Below, one piece after another: positions 1 through 38,159 of a DNA stretch of 64,000 nucleotides. How positions within the stretch are numbered: position 1 is the first letter of the stretch; every line of letters starts with the position of its first letter. The notes under the pieces are model-generated. The model worked only from the letters and a program-made list of their open reading frames with translations, was not told the DNA's origin and ran no database searches. This DNA is from Owenia fusiformis (Eukaryota; Annelida; Polychaeta; Sabellida; Oweniidae): positions 24,059,375 to 24,123,374 of the forward strand of contig CAIIXF020000005.1 in assembly GCA_903813345.2 (NCBI GenBank), read 5' to 3'. Position numbers and translations under genes: made by a program.

Positions 1-125
1 GCACAAGTTTTTTTCTCTGACTAGAAAGTTGGGCCCCCCCCTTGTTGGTTCCCAGATCTGCCCCTGAATCCCCCCCTTTCGTTATAAAACAACCCCCCCC
101 TTTGTAAATCCTGGCTACGCCCCTG
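1..125. repeat. GGGCGGATCTGGGAACC-family repeat at window edge
   Basis: CCCTTGTTGGTTCCCAGATC with poly-C stretches, then GTAAATCCTGGCTACGCCCC. It is truncated by the window start. Confidence 0.55.
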
Positions 126-1155
126 CTTATAAACTTATAATCCAACTTACATGTAGCTCATATGCTAAACAATCACATCACTATAGTAAGGTCCTGTTAT
201 TTGTGCCCAACAATTACAATGAAGATGTTGATCCATAAATAATCTAAATAATCTAGACCTGACATGCAATCAAATCAAGGTGCTAAAGTGCATTGCAATT
301 TAGCTTAGTCATTACAGGTAAGTACTTATAGTGAGTCGACAAAAATCAAATGAACTTTGAGTTCAACATGTTGTTGTTGTTGATATCCTTATGGTGCTTT
401 TATGTCACCAAATAGTCTCTCTGTGCTGGTTTCTCACTAGGTTGCTATTTCACTTTGTGCTGTCACTTGTTGTAAATGCTAGATAAAAGTGTACATGCCT
501 ACTGTAGGCTAAATTGAAATGCGAGCAGACCATAAATAGATCTAATGACATAAATGAAAATGGATTTCAACTCGAAACGTGATCATCATCGATAAAAATT
601 CATTTATGTGTAACATAACCTTATGTTCATTTATTCATTATAACAATATGAGTACTTTTAAGCGTACGGTAATGTCATAAATATCACAAATTGCACCGAA
701 AAGTTTAAAATTCTTACTTTACACTTCCGGCTTGCAACATGAAAATGGTTACCTTATTTGGATCACGAAATAATTAGTACGTACTAGTATTTCAATCATA
801 AGGATCATGTGAAAGGCTAGGAGTAGGACCACATTTTTCAATGAGTTTACTTCCAGAATATTCTAAGTTCGCAAATAACCATTTAGGTTTAACATTTGAA
901 ACACGAGACGAAGTCGAGTGCCAATACAGAATATTGAGATAAAGTGGGGGACAAAAATAAATCTCAACCCTCAAAAGTTGTCACAATGAGCTAAATTCTA
1001 AGTTTCATGTCTCAAACTCTCCATAGTGGTAGAAAAATAATTCCCATCCACTTTAAGTAGCACAATAAATGAATCCAAAGCCTCATACCTGCAAATGATG
1101 GATAAATCCCTACCAAATCGGACTAATGTTTTCATGAATCGCCATGTTTGTGATC

Positions 1156-1285
1156 CAAGGAGGATTGACTCCCAGAATGCAACATCAAGTAACCTTATTT
1201 ATTCGTGACGTATTTCAAAACGGCGGAATGGCATTTTGAAAGCGGACACGTGTCATGTTGCATTCTGGGAGCCAACCCATAATTG
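1156..1285. mobile_element. Diverged relative of the 9281 MITE, 130 bp
   Basis: The left end CAAGGAGGATTGACTCCCAG, followed by AATGCAACAT, is inverted at the right as ATGTTGCATTCTGGGAGCCA. The right tip is degenerate and no target duplication is seen. Confidence 0.65.
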
Positions 1286-1569
1286 CGGCGTAATCTGGCT
1301 CCAAAATCACCTCAACATTTGAAGAGTCGGCATTAACATGTGAATTCCACATCAAATTTTTAAGTTCTTATTTGTCATTATGGACACAAATTCCACTATA
1401 TCTGGACTTACTATGACGGAGAAGATAGAGCACTGAATACACTGAGGTAAGAATTTATTACATATGCGACAACATGTAATTTCCATTTGTTTTGTAATTC
1501 TTTATGCCCCCCACTGTAGAATATATCCTGTATTGCACTTCAAATCATTCTATAATGTTTTTATCGTGT

Positions 1570-1673
1570 CTGTATTGCTACTGAGAATGTCCCCTCCGTA
1601 CCTATCGGGGGGCCCCCTATCTTCTGTATTGCGACGGAGATGATCAATGGGGACAATCTCAGTAGCAATACAG
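1570..1673. mobile_element. 104-bp MITE with 26-bp inverted ends
   Basis: CTGTATTGCTACTGAGAATG plus TCCCC at the left is repeated in inverted form at the right with one mismatch. The centre carries another CTGTATTGC half-copy. No clear flanking duplication. Confidence 0.65.
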
Positions 1674-2694
1674 ATTGGTATAGCACAAAAACCGACCAAT
1701 CGTAAAGCTTCATTTTACAGATCATACGATAAAACAAAATATCTCCATCCACAAATGGTTACAAACGTGTACAGGGCAGTGGCGTAGCCAGGATTTGGTG
1801 ACCGGGGGTTCTATTTTTATGTTATTCACAAATCCCCCCCCCTTCATTAGGGTTCCTCAAATAAAAACAGTTTTGTGCAATTTGTACAATTACACTCCCT
1901 CCAAAAGTTTGGCAATCCTAACCAACCCATTGGATTATGTATTAAAGCATATCTTTAAGTTTGAATTCTTACATGCATAATTTGTAAAGAAAAAACTTTT
2001 TTGGGAGGGGAAATAGAATTCATTTTAATACCTTCATCAAGTAGACAATTGTATTTGAATTTTATTTAACAAAAATGATGTCTTTATTTACGTTAAGCAA
2101 AGTCTTAAAGTAATCGGCTTCATCAAGAAACCTCTCCCATTGAAATAACACAGGACGTAAAAATGATTTTCAAAAATAACCTTGTAGCTTTGTAACTTTA
2201 ATGTTCACAAAGTAAAATAAACAGGCAACGTGCAAAAAAGTCAGACAACTTATAAATGATTTTCTGCATCAAAATATTTTTCGGTGAATCTTTTACTGAA
2301 TATATATATCCTGAAATCTGATTTGCCCCGGATCCACCATTATTTCGTCTGATTTCTGGAAGACCCGGTGTGAAAGAAATGATGGTCCCGCAGGGATTAT
2401 GGTCCCCTTTCTTAACGGCCCTTACTGGCCCTGATTGTGTATAAAATAATGAGGGAAATAGTTGTATTTAGGTCACCATATAAATCAATGGAGAGTAGGA
2501 CCATAATTTGATAGGACCTCCTACCCTTTTACACCGGAGCATGATTTGTTACCAAGGAATATCAACTATTTCGCACAATTTATTCTTCAACTTAAGCTAC
2601 TTCATCTAGGACAAAATAAATCACCTCATGCAATGGCTTATCATTATTTTGCAGGAACTTTGTTGGAAGCCAGTTTGGATCAAATGCGTGGTTA

Positions 2695-2825
2695 ATGAAA
2701 ATGGCGCAAACACCCTATACTCCGAAAGATCGTTCTTCCATGATAACTTTTCACAACGTTTACACGAAGGCTTTTTAAACTATCCGGGATAGTTGTATTA
2801 CTGATGAAAACATCTATTCTGTAAT
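2695..2825. repeat. Relic related to the arm of the 56342-58454 element
   Basis: ATGGCGCAAACACCCTATAC, then GATCGTTCTTCCATGATAAC and ACGAAGGCTTTTTAAACTAT, align in order with 56548-56640, with clear divergence. No ends are preserved. Confidence 0.6.
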
Positions 2826-4619
2826 CTGTTATTCATCTGTTATTCAAATAAGTAGGTCTCGGTTATGCTTTGTTTTAAAAAGTCAAAAATATTTCTTTGG
2901 ACGTCCCCGTCCCCCAATGTTTTTTATTTTGTAATTTATTCGCTAAACATATCATGACATTAATAAAAATGGAGAGCAAGTAAACTGGAACGATAACAAT
3001 TTGAATTCTATACAATCTCTTAGATGAGTGGAGGGAATCTAAAAAAACAAAATCATTTTTTGCAATGATTGCTTTTTCTTTGAAAAAGTGATGGGAAGTA
3101 AATACTGAACAAATGAAATGAATAAATTTGAACAAATGCTTGTGTTTATAAATTATACACGCTTTTAAATAATTCATTTCACAACGTTTTTAATTATTTA
3201 ACGCAATTGGTTTTGGGGACTTCCCAGCCCCAGGGACGTCCCAAGAAATATTTTAAATTTTAATTGAAATAAAACAAAAAAGAGATGTACTCATTTGAAA
3301 GAACATGTGTTTCATCAATATTACGACTATTCCAGATATTTCTTCGTCAATGTTGTAAAAATCATTCGGAGTATGGGACGTCTGCATTGTTTTCAATAAC
3401 TTTCAATAACTTCGTATTGGACCAGAACTGGCTTAAAACAAAATTCCTACACAGGACTGATTTAGCCATTGCCCAAGATATGTTATTTTGTCCGAGAAGA
3501 AGCAGCTTTAAAAGTTAATTGTGCGAAATTATTGTTATTTCTAAATGTAAAATCTCATGCTCTGGGGGTCTTCCCACAATTAAATCTCATCCCGTGCCTA
3601 AGGTTGCCAAACGTTTTGAGGGAAGTGTAACTTCATTATGACATGTTTTAACAAAATAAGGCTCTCGTGTTCACCATAACAAATATCAATTCATTTACTG
3701 GTCATATATGTAGTTTTCAAATAGCACAGTAATTTAATGTTTCTGGTTATATGCATTTTTCCGCAAAATGATATTTTGGGAAATCCTGACCGGGGGTTCG
3801 TTCGAACCCACCGAACCCCCGCTGCCTACGGCTATGCAGGGTATGTGTTCCCACACACACATACACAGGCGCAAAGGATACATCCAATGCTTTTATCTCA
3901 CTTCTGACACCAATGTAACCCGAGGGCAATGCAGGGGAATAACTAACTTACAAGTACAAAATATTGATTTGTAGTCTTGAACTTACATGTAAGTAAGAAA
4001 CACCGTTTGTGACCTAGATTAATGACATTGACCTTAGACCTTAGTCAGCTTTTTTGTGATTAAGCTGACTTAAAGGATCAGTCTAAACAATAACAATTTG
4101 TCATCAGGTCTAGGTGGTGACATATTAATCATGTACACATACATACACACTGTAATCTTGTTTGAAATAAAAACAAATAGTTATCGTATATTTCTAGTAT
4201 TTTATTTACTTTATTTTGGTGATACAACATTGTACAAGTTATTCAAAAAATAGATGTTTCAGTACATGTATAATTTGTACCCAAGACAATGAATGACCAG
4301 AGTTTATAAGATTGTCAATATGAAAAGAATTCTATATAAATGTTACCATAAAAGATATCTTCAGATGTGACAATGTTATGTGGTATACTCAATTTTTTCT
4401 ATCACAAATACAGTTAGTATAATATTTAGTATCAAAAATAAAGCAGTTTTTGATGAATGACTCATCACAAAGTAGCAGGACAGAGCTCTTAATATGTAAA
4501 ATGAAAAATTAATGTTTTGGTCTCTATGTAGATTTTATAAACTTATTATTTTGAGCATAATTAACTAAGTCAAAACATTCAGCTATAAATTATTATAAGG
4601 TATATAAGATTCAGGAACA

Positions 4620-4985
4620 GTTAATAGAATTAATAGAATAACAAGACAAAGTCTGTCCATTATTATGCTACTAGAACAGTTGTAGAAAATTCTTGCTTGA
4701 TGTATCAAAACCTAACCTTGAAATATTTAAGAGAAGCATATCACACAGCGGTTCACATCTTTGGAACAAGTTTGATAAGACTGTTAAAGAGTCTGATTCT
4801 GTAAATTCTTTTAAGAAAGCATGTAATCAGGTCGATGTATCATATCCGAAAGTGAAGATTTATGTAAATGCATTCTTTAAAGAAATGGTTCTTTATATTC
4901 ATGTATTTCTCTTATATCTATTTGTATGTGTTTGTATTAATTGTATTGTAAATAATTGTTAAATAATACTGAGTCTCTTAAAAGA
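4620..4985 (+). mobile_element. 3'-end fragment of a non-LTR retrotransposon
   Basis: The frame at 4693-4962 reads EIFKRSISHSGSHLWNKFD followed by ESDSVNSFKKAC. This resembles the extreme C-terminal segment of CR1/L2-like ORF2 proteins (pattern xxFxxSxxxxGxxLWNxL...SxxxFKK). A T-rich 3' tail with CTCTTAAAAGACCAG follows. The upstream part is degenerate with stops. It is an old, short fragment. Confidence 0.6.
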
Positions 4986-5356
4986 CCAGTTTTTTACTGC
5001 TAGAGCTACCCAGAATAAATATAGTTGTCAATAAATCCCATATGATCCAAATTTGTATATCTTATAATCCACAACAAATCATCTCATCAAAAAAATCATA
5101 AAATCATTTGTACAAAGAACTGCAAGTACAACTCATTTCTGTCTTTTGCTACTCCTTTAAGTACATGCATGGGACCAGTTATTTAAATCATGTACTAGTA
5201 TGTGTTTAAACCATCCTCCCACAGCAGGGCTCCAAGATCCAGAATATCTTCTTTTTCGGTGCATAATGAGATCACATATACAGATATAATCAAGAGCTTC
5301 CAAATTGGGTATAGCAGGGGGAGGAGGTGCCGATTCTGGACACCTGCTTAGAAGAA

Positions 5357-5762
5357 TTTATTTATACTGTGTAGCTTGTAAATATATTTCGGTTTAGTTC
5401 TCACACTTTTCTGTTATCAAACACTTTTTATCCAAATATTGATATGTCTCTTCTGAATGTAACTATGCTAGTAATAATGCTGTTTGGTCTCTGGAATGTT
5501 AACTGGCAAGTAATATTGATATGTCTCTTTTGAATGTAACTATGCTAGTAATATTGCTGTTTGGTCTCTGGAATGTAACTAGTGTGCAAGTAATATTGAT
5601 ATGTCTCTTTTGAATGTAACTATGCTAGTAATATTGCTGTTTGGTCTCTGGAATGTAACTAGTGTGCAAGTAATATTGATATGTCTCTTCTGAATGTAAC
5701 TATGCTAGTAATATTGCTGTTTGGTCTCTGGAATGTATCTGTGCAAGTAATATTGCCAAGTT
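5357..5762 (-). promoter_or_regulatory. TTC38 3' UTR and candidate polyadenylation signal
   Basis: On the minus strand an AATAAA occurs at 5362-5357, about 400 nt after the stop codon. The interval between them is almost entirely the 80-bp tandem repeat. Confidence 0.4.
5441..5757. repeat. 80-bp tandem repeat, 4 copies
   Basis: Units start GATATGTCTCTT(C/T)TGAATG at 5441, 5518, 5598 and 5678 (periods 77, 80, 80). They contain GCTGTTTGGTCTCTGGAATG. The array ends 6 bp from the TTC38 stop codon and would be transcribed in its 3' UTR. There are no unique spacers, so it is not a CRISPR array. Confidence 0.85.
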
Positions 5763-31872
<26,110 letters not shown>

Positions 31873-32045
31873 CTCCGAAGTTTATATTTGCTTCAAAATA
31901 TTATCACAATTTGCTCTGTTTATTCATTAACCACTCTGACTTTAACACAATTGTCTACACATTCTATTAAGTCTGTTTATAAATCAAACGTTCAGATACA
32001 ATCAAAACAACTTTATTTTTCCAGGCCCTCAGGTCAAGGTCAAAT
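31873..32045. promoter_or_regulatory. Candidate shared promoter between TTC38 and LHPP
   Basis: Only 173 bp separate the two divergent start codons, so the 5' UTRs and core promoters must lie here or overlap, unless upstream noncoding exons exist. At 32031-32042 two AGGTCA hexamers abut (a DR0). The same bases contain TCAAGGTCA, the known extended half-site of ERR/SF-1-type nuclear receptors. A good splice acceptor (TTTATTTTTCCAG, ending 32024) lies just upstream, so the LHPP ATG may be in the second exon of its transcript. No TATA box is convincing. Function is inferred from spacing and motif only. Confidence 0.5.
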
Positions 32046-35000
32046 ATGGCTACTTCCGGTAAAAAATGGTTTGAAAAAAGTAGACAGATAAAAGGTGTTT
32101 TGCTGGATATAACAGGTGTTCTGTACAATAGTGGACATGTTCCGACACCTATACCAGGGTCCATCGAAGCTGTTAAAAGGTAATTATCTCTAAACTGATC
32201 ATCTGAATAAAAATCTGCATGAAGACACAATGCCTGTCAACTTTCAACTTTGGACCATCTAGATCTATACTCGAGTCTCTAGCTTAGCCAAATTACACTG
32301 TGGCCGAAGAATAAGGTAAATCTATTCTTACATGAGTGACTTCCAAATGTTGAACACCTTCCTTCAAATTTTGGACACCTTACTGAACACTGGTCAATTT
32401 TGGACACCTAAATTTTTTCCTGCTCGCTAACGCTCATCGCGCTTCACAAGTCCGTCGATGGGGGCACATGAAGGTGCAAAAATTTTCGAAACAAATGCAT
32501 GATTTTGGACTTGAGTCTCTAGCTTACAGGAATATAGAGAAGGCTTTGGACCAAATGCATGACATAACGGCAATCGCGTGCAAATTCGTTGCTTGAAATG
32601 CAAAATTATCGTGTTCGTTTTTCTTTTCAATCAATCGTTTAACCTATTTCTTCCTAAATTGGTCATGTGATTGAAATGCTTCAAACAACGAAACAGGCAC
32701 AAGCAGCGGAACTTTGATTTCATTGTCAAAGGGGTATCGATTGAAACACTTGAAATGCTCTAAATGATGTAAGCATAGAAACGGAGGAAATGATGCATGC
32801 ATTGAAACAATTGAACTGATTGAATCAACTTTATGCTATTTGCATCATTAAATATTCAAAAGTCAGTCAAAGTGATATCTACATGTGAAAGTACAGCTAG
32901 AAATATGGTTTCGAAAATTACTTAAAAAATGGCAGCCTTTACTCGTTTTTTACGATTTTTGCTGTAACTGGAAAAGTAGCGGAGCGATTTTGTTCATATT
33001 TGGTAAGTGAATACTATAACTATAAGCATGGCACACTGTCTAATGACACTTTTGGTAGAAGGCGGCCACCATTTTAACGTATTTCACTATAACTCGAAAG
33101 CGATTTTGTTCATACACTGTATTTGGTATGTGAATACTATTAGCATGGCACACTGTCTAATGACACTTTTGGTAGAAGGCGGCCATTTTGATTGAATTAA
33201 CTTTAGCGTGATGCTGTTTGCATCATTAAATATTCAAAAGTCAGTCAAAGTGATATCTACATGTGTACAGCTAGAAATATGGTTTAAAAAATTACTTGAA
33301 AAATGGCGGCCTTTACTCGTTATTTTACGATTTTTGCCGTAACTGGAAAAGTAGTGGAGCGATTTTGTTCATATTTGGTAAGTGAATACTACATGTATAA
33401 GCATGGCACACTGTCTAATGACACTTTTGGTAGAAGGTGGCCATTTTGAAAAATGACTGGCATTTTTGCTATATACTTTGTTTTTAAAAATGCCAGCCAT
33501 GGCTGTTCGATGGGATTTGCTATACTTTGGCGTTGCTGTTGTCTAGTTGTAATAGTCATTGGCATAAAATTAAACTGCACTGTCTAGCATTGTATGCCAC
33601 CAAATAAAAGAATCTTAAAGAGTGATCCATTAGATGTTGATGATGATCGCAATAGAAAGACAAGATCAAGTGCTAGCATATCACTCCCCCCAGTTTTCTG
33701 CAAGTTAAAATGCTCAATTCTGCAAGTGAAATTAGTGAATTCTGCAAGAAGAAAGGGCTAATTCTGCAGAAATTCCGCGGATATTCGCGGCATTTTTTTA
33801 TATAATATAAATAACTGTTATTAATTTATGTCTTTGTTTAACTTTCTGACGAGAACCGAAAGAAAAACTAATGGTTTTCGAACCAGTAAACGGGAAAACA
33901 TCGTGATAGTCAGGTAGTCAGTCACTACATACATGCTGCCATCTAACGGCAGAAATCAAACGATGGCGTTTAGAATTTTCACTTCGCATAATTTGGGTTA
34001 TTTCTGCAAGGGATTTGACTGAAAACGTGTCAAATTGTTACAGGTAAGACTGACTTTTTAAACTTTTGGAAAATATATGGATTCTGCGGAAAATTCCGCG
34101 GAAATTGACCAAAATAGTTGATTCTGCAATTCCGCGGGCAGAGGCAAATTCCGTCCGCGCTCTGCAAACACGGAATCCTGGGGGCAGTGGCATATACATG
34201 TATGTTCATTCTTTCTGATTGATCCTTTAGGTTAAAAGCTGAGGGGATTCCCCTAAGATTCTGCACCAATGAGACTCAAACCACCCGAGCAGAACTTGTA
34301 AAGAAGCTGTGTAAACTTGGCTTTGAGTTGGAAGCCAATGAGGTGTTTCCACCCGCACCAGCCATGTGTCACATTCTTAGACAGCGATCTCTGAGGCCAC
34401 ATCTGTTGGTACATCCAGGTATGCTTACAACAGTGATTTTGTAAAGATGACTTCCAACATGAAACAACGGACATTCGCGCTTATTCATTTAGTCCAAGTC
34501 ATGTTTCTTGATTTTAGAAATATTTCCATGTCAGATTCTGAAACCTTGGAAACAGTCATAATGCTATTGATTCAAGTTACAATTATCACTCTGTATTCTA
34601 TAGCCACTGATAACTATAAGATTAATGACTGATTTTTTTACTTTAAATTCTTGTTCTATTATTTCAGCTTTGTTACCTGACTTTCAAGAAATAGATCAGT
34701 CTGACCCTAACTGTGTTGTACTTGGGGATGCTGCAGATGTGTTTTCTTATGAGAATCTCAATAAAGCTTTCCAGGTTCTGATTTCCCTGGAGAAACCTGT
34801 CTTGTTCTCAATGGGAGGAGGGTAGGTAATGACATTCTAAATCTAGTTTCTTTATAGTCTCTATATACTACAGGCCAGTAGCCAGCTTTTGCCAAAGAAG
34901 GTTTACTTCAAAGAATTTTGGGGGGGTCACATTTGACAAATCAAAATCACTCAGAATGGTGAAAACTGCATCATTTTGAAAGAATTTTTGGCTTTGGCTT

Positions 35001-37167
35001 AACATGGCTGCCAAAATATGAAGAAGAGTGTGTATGGAAGAAGAGCATGATTTTTTTCAATTTTCAGAAGTTAGCATAGATTTTACCAAAATGGCTGTCA
35101 AATTTTTTTGCAAAAAGTGTGGCTTTATCTGCAAACTGGTTGTTGCTGTTTACTTTTAGATTAAGGAATTAGCTATTTAATTTAATTAGGTTAAAGGTAA
35201 ATAAAAAGAACATGTACAAAGGAAAAGGGTTAGGCATAATGCATTTACTTACTTTACAGGAAATACTACAAAGAAAATGACAGTCTTGTGCTAGATGTAG
35301 GGTGCTATATGAAAGCCTTGGAGGTTAGCAACTTCACTTTACTAAAATGTCCTGTTGAGAAATATATGTTGTTGTGAGTACTTTCAAATAGTCAGAAGAA
35401 TTAAAGGTCTTTTACTTGAAATTTTTGAGAAATCTGTTGAATCAATTCTGAAACATGTTATAAATTGCAAAACTGTTGAGTGTGTTGTGCATGACAAGTC
35501 TGAAAAATAATTAAGACAGATTCACATCATCAGAGTACCCTGTTTGTTAAATCAATAGACTGTTATTTCAGAATTTATACTGCATATAATGTACCAGTAA
35601 GAAGTAAAGAATGTTGAGGTTTACCTTGTATTTTATTGTTTCAGTTTGCCACTGGTGTGAAGGGAGAAATCTGTGGAAAACCAGATGCAAATTTCTTCAA
35701 TGGTGCTCTTGCAGACATGTTTGTTAGACCAGAAGATGTAAGTATCTGTATAAGTATTCAGTCATCTATATGAAACATGGTGGCTTAAAAGTAGGTCAGA
35801 ATTAACTCAAGTTCTTATCTAAACATGGTATCAGTTGCATTTCTCTGGTACACCAATCTCAAATCTATGTGTACCAAATTAACTACTATGACATGTATTT
35901 TCATGATTCTATGTTCAATACTATGTGTGAGTGTGAGGAGAAGGCTCCGAAATACGAGTCCCAGATTAAAACCATAGTACAGAAAGTAGCAAAGTTGTTT
36001 GATTTTTATATGAGCTAAAAGTCATTTAAGTGGGTATGAAAAAACAAATGAATGAAAAATGAAAACCTTTTTTTTCAACATGGGTTTATAGGATTCAATA
36101 TAAAATATATCACAAAATGTACAAAGTGAGTCATGATAAAATGACAGGCTTCAAGTTTACATAAACTTAAGCAGTTGGAATACATACATGTAGTTTTCAA
36201 TCAAGAACTACACTATTATAATTTGATCTTATATTTTGGAGTTTCATTTGGACATATCAGTACAATCAAAACTTTGTTCGTTTCATGAAAATTTGCTTGA
36301 CTCTTTGGAGGATCATTTAACATATATTTTACATTGAAATTTATTTCCAAACAACTTTCTTAAATCTGAATATCTCCCAATGTAAGCACTTTTTCCAGTC
36401 CCATTTTATAAGACAGGTTTTACTACATTGAATAGCCTGACTAACAGTTTAATCTCTTGACTACCCAGAATGAAGAGATTTCTCGTCACCTCAGAAATGA
36501 TCTTGAAAACCCAGAGGGACGAGAAAATTCATCACAAAATTTTTCACTAAAATTGCTCTCATTTGAACAATTTTCATCCAGTTAACACAAAAATTGTTTT
36601 AAAACGTGTAGAAATGATCTTTGCCATTTAATTTCATTAAGTTGAGCATCTCAAGTTGTATAGGTATGTAGTAAAATGTCAAAAGGTGGCAAAAAAGGAA
36701 AAATTCTCTGGTTTCATGCCAATTGTAGAGCCTGGGATTCAAGAGGTTAATACATGCACTCTTTTGCAGGCAATAATGATAGGGGACGATATTGTGAATG
36801 ATGTTGGAGGAGCACAGGCTTGTGGTATGATGGGTTTACAAGTGAGAACAGGAAAGTTCAGGTGAGTACCTTTGAGATTGTTTGTCTTGTATAAGTCTTG
36901 TACCCCAGTGACCCCATAGGTTAGATCTAGCTCTAGTCTTATGAAAAGCATTTTGTCCCCAAATCAGCTTTGTCTGAGTCTGGCCAAGCGCATGTCTATA
37001 CTTGTATCAATTATCATTCCCAAATTAGCAAAATGATATAAGAATTTAAAATATCAATAATTTTTTCCAGACCCTCGGATGAGAATCACCCAACTGTAAC
37101 ACCAGATGGTTATGTTGATAATTTGGCTGAAGCAGTGGACCTTTTTCTTGCTAATCGCCAAAAGTGA
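32046..37167 (+). CDS. LHPP: LHPP-like HAD-family phosphatase, 7 coding exons
   Basis: The product resembles phospholysine phosphohistidine inorganic pyrophosphate phosphatase, a cytosolic HAD-superfamily enzyme that in mammals acts on inorganic pyrophosphate and phosphohistidine. Coding exons: 32046-32179, 34231-34418, 34668-34821, 35260-35323, 35645-35737, 36770-36861, 37071-37167. They total 822 bp and 273 aa; human LHPP is 270 aa. HAD motif I is LLDITGVLYNSG with nucleophile D21 and T23 in place of the second Asp, as is usual in this subfamily. Motif II is CTNET (T57), motif III is GKP (K192), and motif IV is IGDDIVNDVGGAQ (D217, D218, D222). The C-terminus carries DGYVDNLAEAVDLFL, near-identical to vertebrate LHPP. 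The ATG has A at -3 and G at +4. All key residues are intact, so it should be active. HDHD2 is the closest alternative, but the RTGKFRPSDE and NLAEAVD segments favour LHPP. Confidence 0.94.
32840..33450. repeat. Imperfect triplication in LHPP intron 1
   Basis: Two full copies (about 32845-33075 and 33216-33440) and one partial copy (about 33092-33187) share AAAGTCAGTCAAAGTGATAT, GAAAAGTAG(C/T)GGAGCGATTT and GGCACACTGTCTAATGACAC. The first two are in tandem with the third. The frames across it are by-products. Confidence 0.85.
33690..34185. repeat. Possible element with TTCTGC/TTCCGCGG subterminal repeats
   Basis: The left end CAGTTTTCTGCAAG and right end (inverted) CAGGATTCCGTGTTTGCAG enclose several TTCTGCA and TTCCGCGG modules. 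It lies in LHPP intron 1, ending about 45 bp before exon 2. Terminal identity is weak. Confidence 0.4.
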
Positions 37168-37620
37168 CACTTGCCACTAATCAATGGAATACATGTAAAA
37201 CTCCTGTAATGTATACATCAACAGGGTGTCAAAAACAGAGTTCCAGGGTTCATCTTATCTTAGAATTCCAGATGGTTTTGCTGTAGATGGAGTGCCATTG
37301 TTTTGACACCCTGTATATATCAGATGTCCCAAAAAAGTGAAAATTTTTTGACATGTATTTTCTCAGCAATAGATTAATTGAATTCATTGAAAATTGATAC
37401 TGAATAGCCTAATGGTATCATAAATAAGTCTTTTAAATATAAATGGGATCGGTAAGAAGTAAGTTCACAGGTTACGAGTAGCCCAGGCCCATCTGTAGGC
37501 TACCCCAGAATTTATCAAGAAGTATGAAACTTAGAAATCATAGATTTCTTTTTCTTGCTTTTACATTTCAGTTTGATCTTCATCCGGCCATTTCTGAATT
37601 TTGACAATAAACCCGGATGT
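37168..37620 (+). promoter_or_regulatory. LHPP 3' UTR and candidate polyadenylation signal
   Basis: After TGA (37165-37167) comes the small MITE, then ordinary AT-rich sequence. An AATAAA lies at 37606-37611, giving a plausible 3' UTR of about 450 nt. Other AATAAA hexamers farther on (for example near 38820) are alternatives. Confidence 0.4.
37221..37314. mobile_element. Small MITE in LHPP 3' UTR region
   Basis: ACAGGGTGTCAAAA starts the segment and TTTTGACACCCTGT ends it, 94 bp in all, starting 54 bp after the LHPP stop codon. It may form a hairpin in the transcript. Confidence 0.6.
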
Positions 37621-37944
37621 AAATGACGTCATCTTTTTGGGTCTGACATTATCCGCATTATTTGCCACTGATCTCTTATATAATTTGCAGACTTGTTGAT
37701 AATACCTTACTGAAAGGAAAACCTTGGTAATTCAATGGTACATCTATTGATGAGAAAATACTTGTCAATAAGCGGTTCACTTTTTCGGGACACCAAACAT
37801 AGTATATTTATATTTTATTTGTATCAAACTTATGAAATATTAGTTTAAATGTGATTAAATGTATAACAGATTTATATTATGCAATATATTTATTTTCACG
37901 CATATACTCTATGATCACTGTTCCACAGCTGGATGACTCTAACT

Positions 37945-38152
37945 GCAGTTAGCTTCATTCAAGATTCAAGCTGTTTTCTTTAAAATACTCTAATGTTGCG
38001 GGTGTTTGGGCATTCATTTGTGGTTGAATATAATCATAGTTTTATTAATTTGCATGGCGAAACTTTTGGAATCAAGATTATTAGTTTAGCTGAAATCGGA
38101 GGTTTATCGAAAACAAAAGAATCTTGCAACCATCTTGAATGAAGCCAACTGC
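37945..38152. mobile_element. ~208-bp MITE downstream of LHPP
   Basis: GCAGTTAGCTTCATTCAAGA is inverted at the right as TCTTGAATGAAGCCAACTGC, with two mismatches. No clear target duplication. Confidence 0.6.
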
Positions 38153-38159
38153 GTGTTTT

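Larger units (their letters stand above)
126..5356. other. Repeat-strewn intergenic DNA beyond TTC38
   Basis: Apart from the listed elements at 1156, 1570, 1775, 2695 and 4620, I see no gene. Frames of up to 100 codons lack any recognisable domain or splice context. Composition is uniformly AT-rich. Confidence 0.5.

Noticed and set aside
3285-3518. 77-codon plus-strand frame
   Set aside because: No family resemblance, no splice context and no conservation argument available.
5441-5757. Possible CRISPR-like array
   Set aside because: Copies are contiguous with no unique spacers and the host is a eukaryote.
36656-36951. Frames of about 70 codons around 36.7-36.9 kb
   Set aside because: The plus one includes LHPP exon 6 read through its acceptor and the minus one is its shadow.
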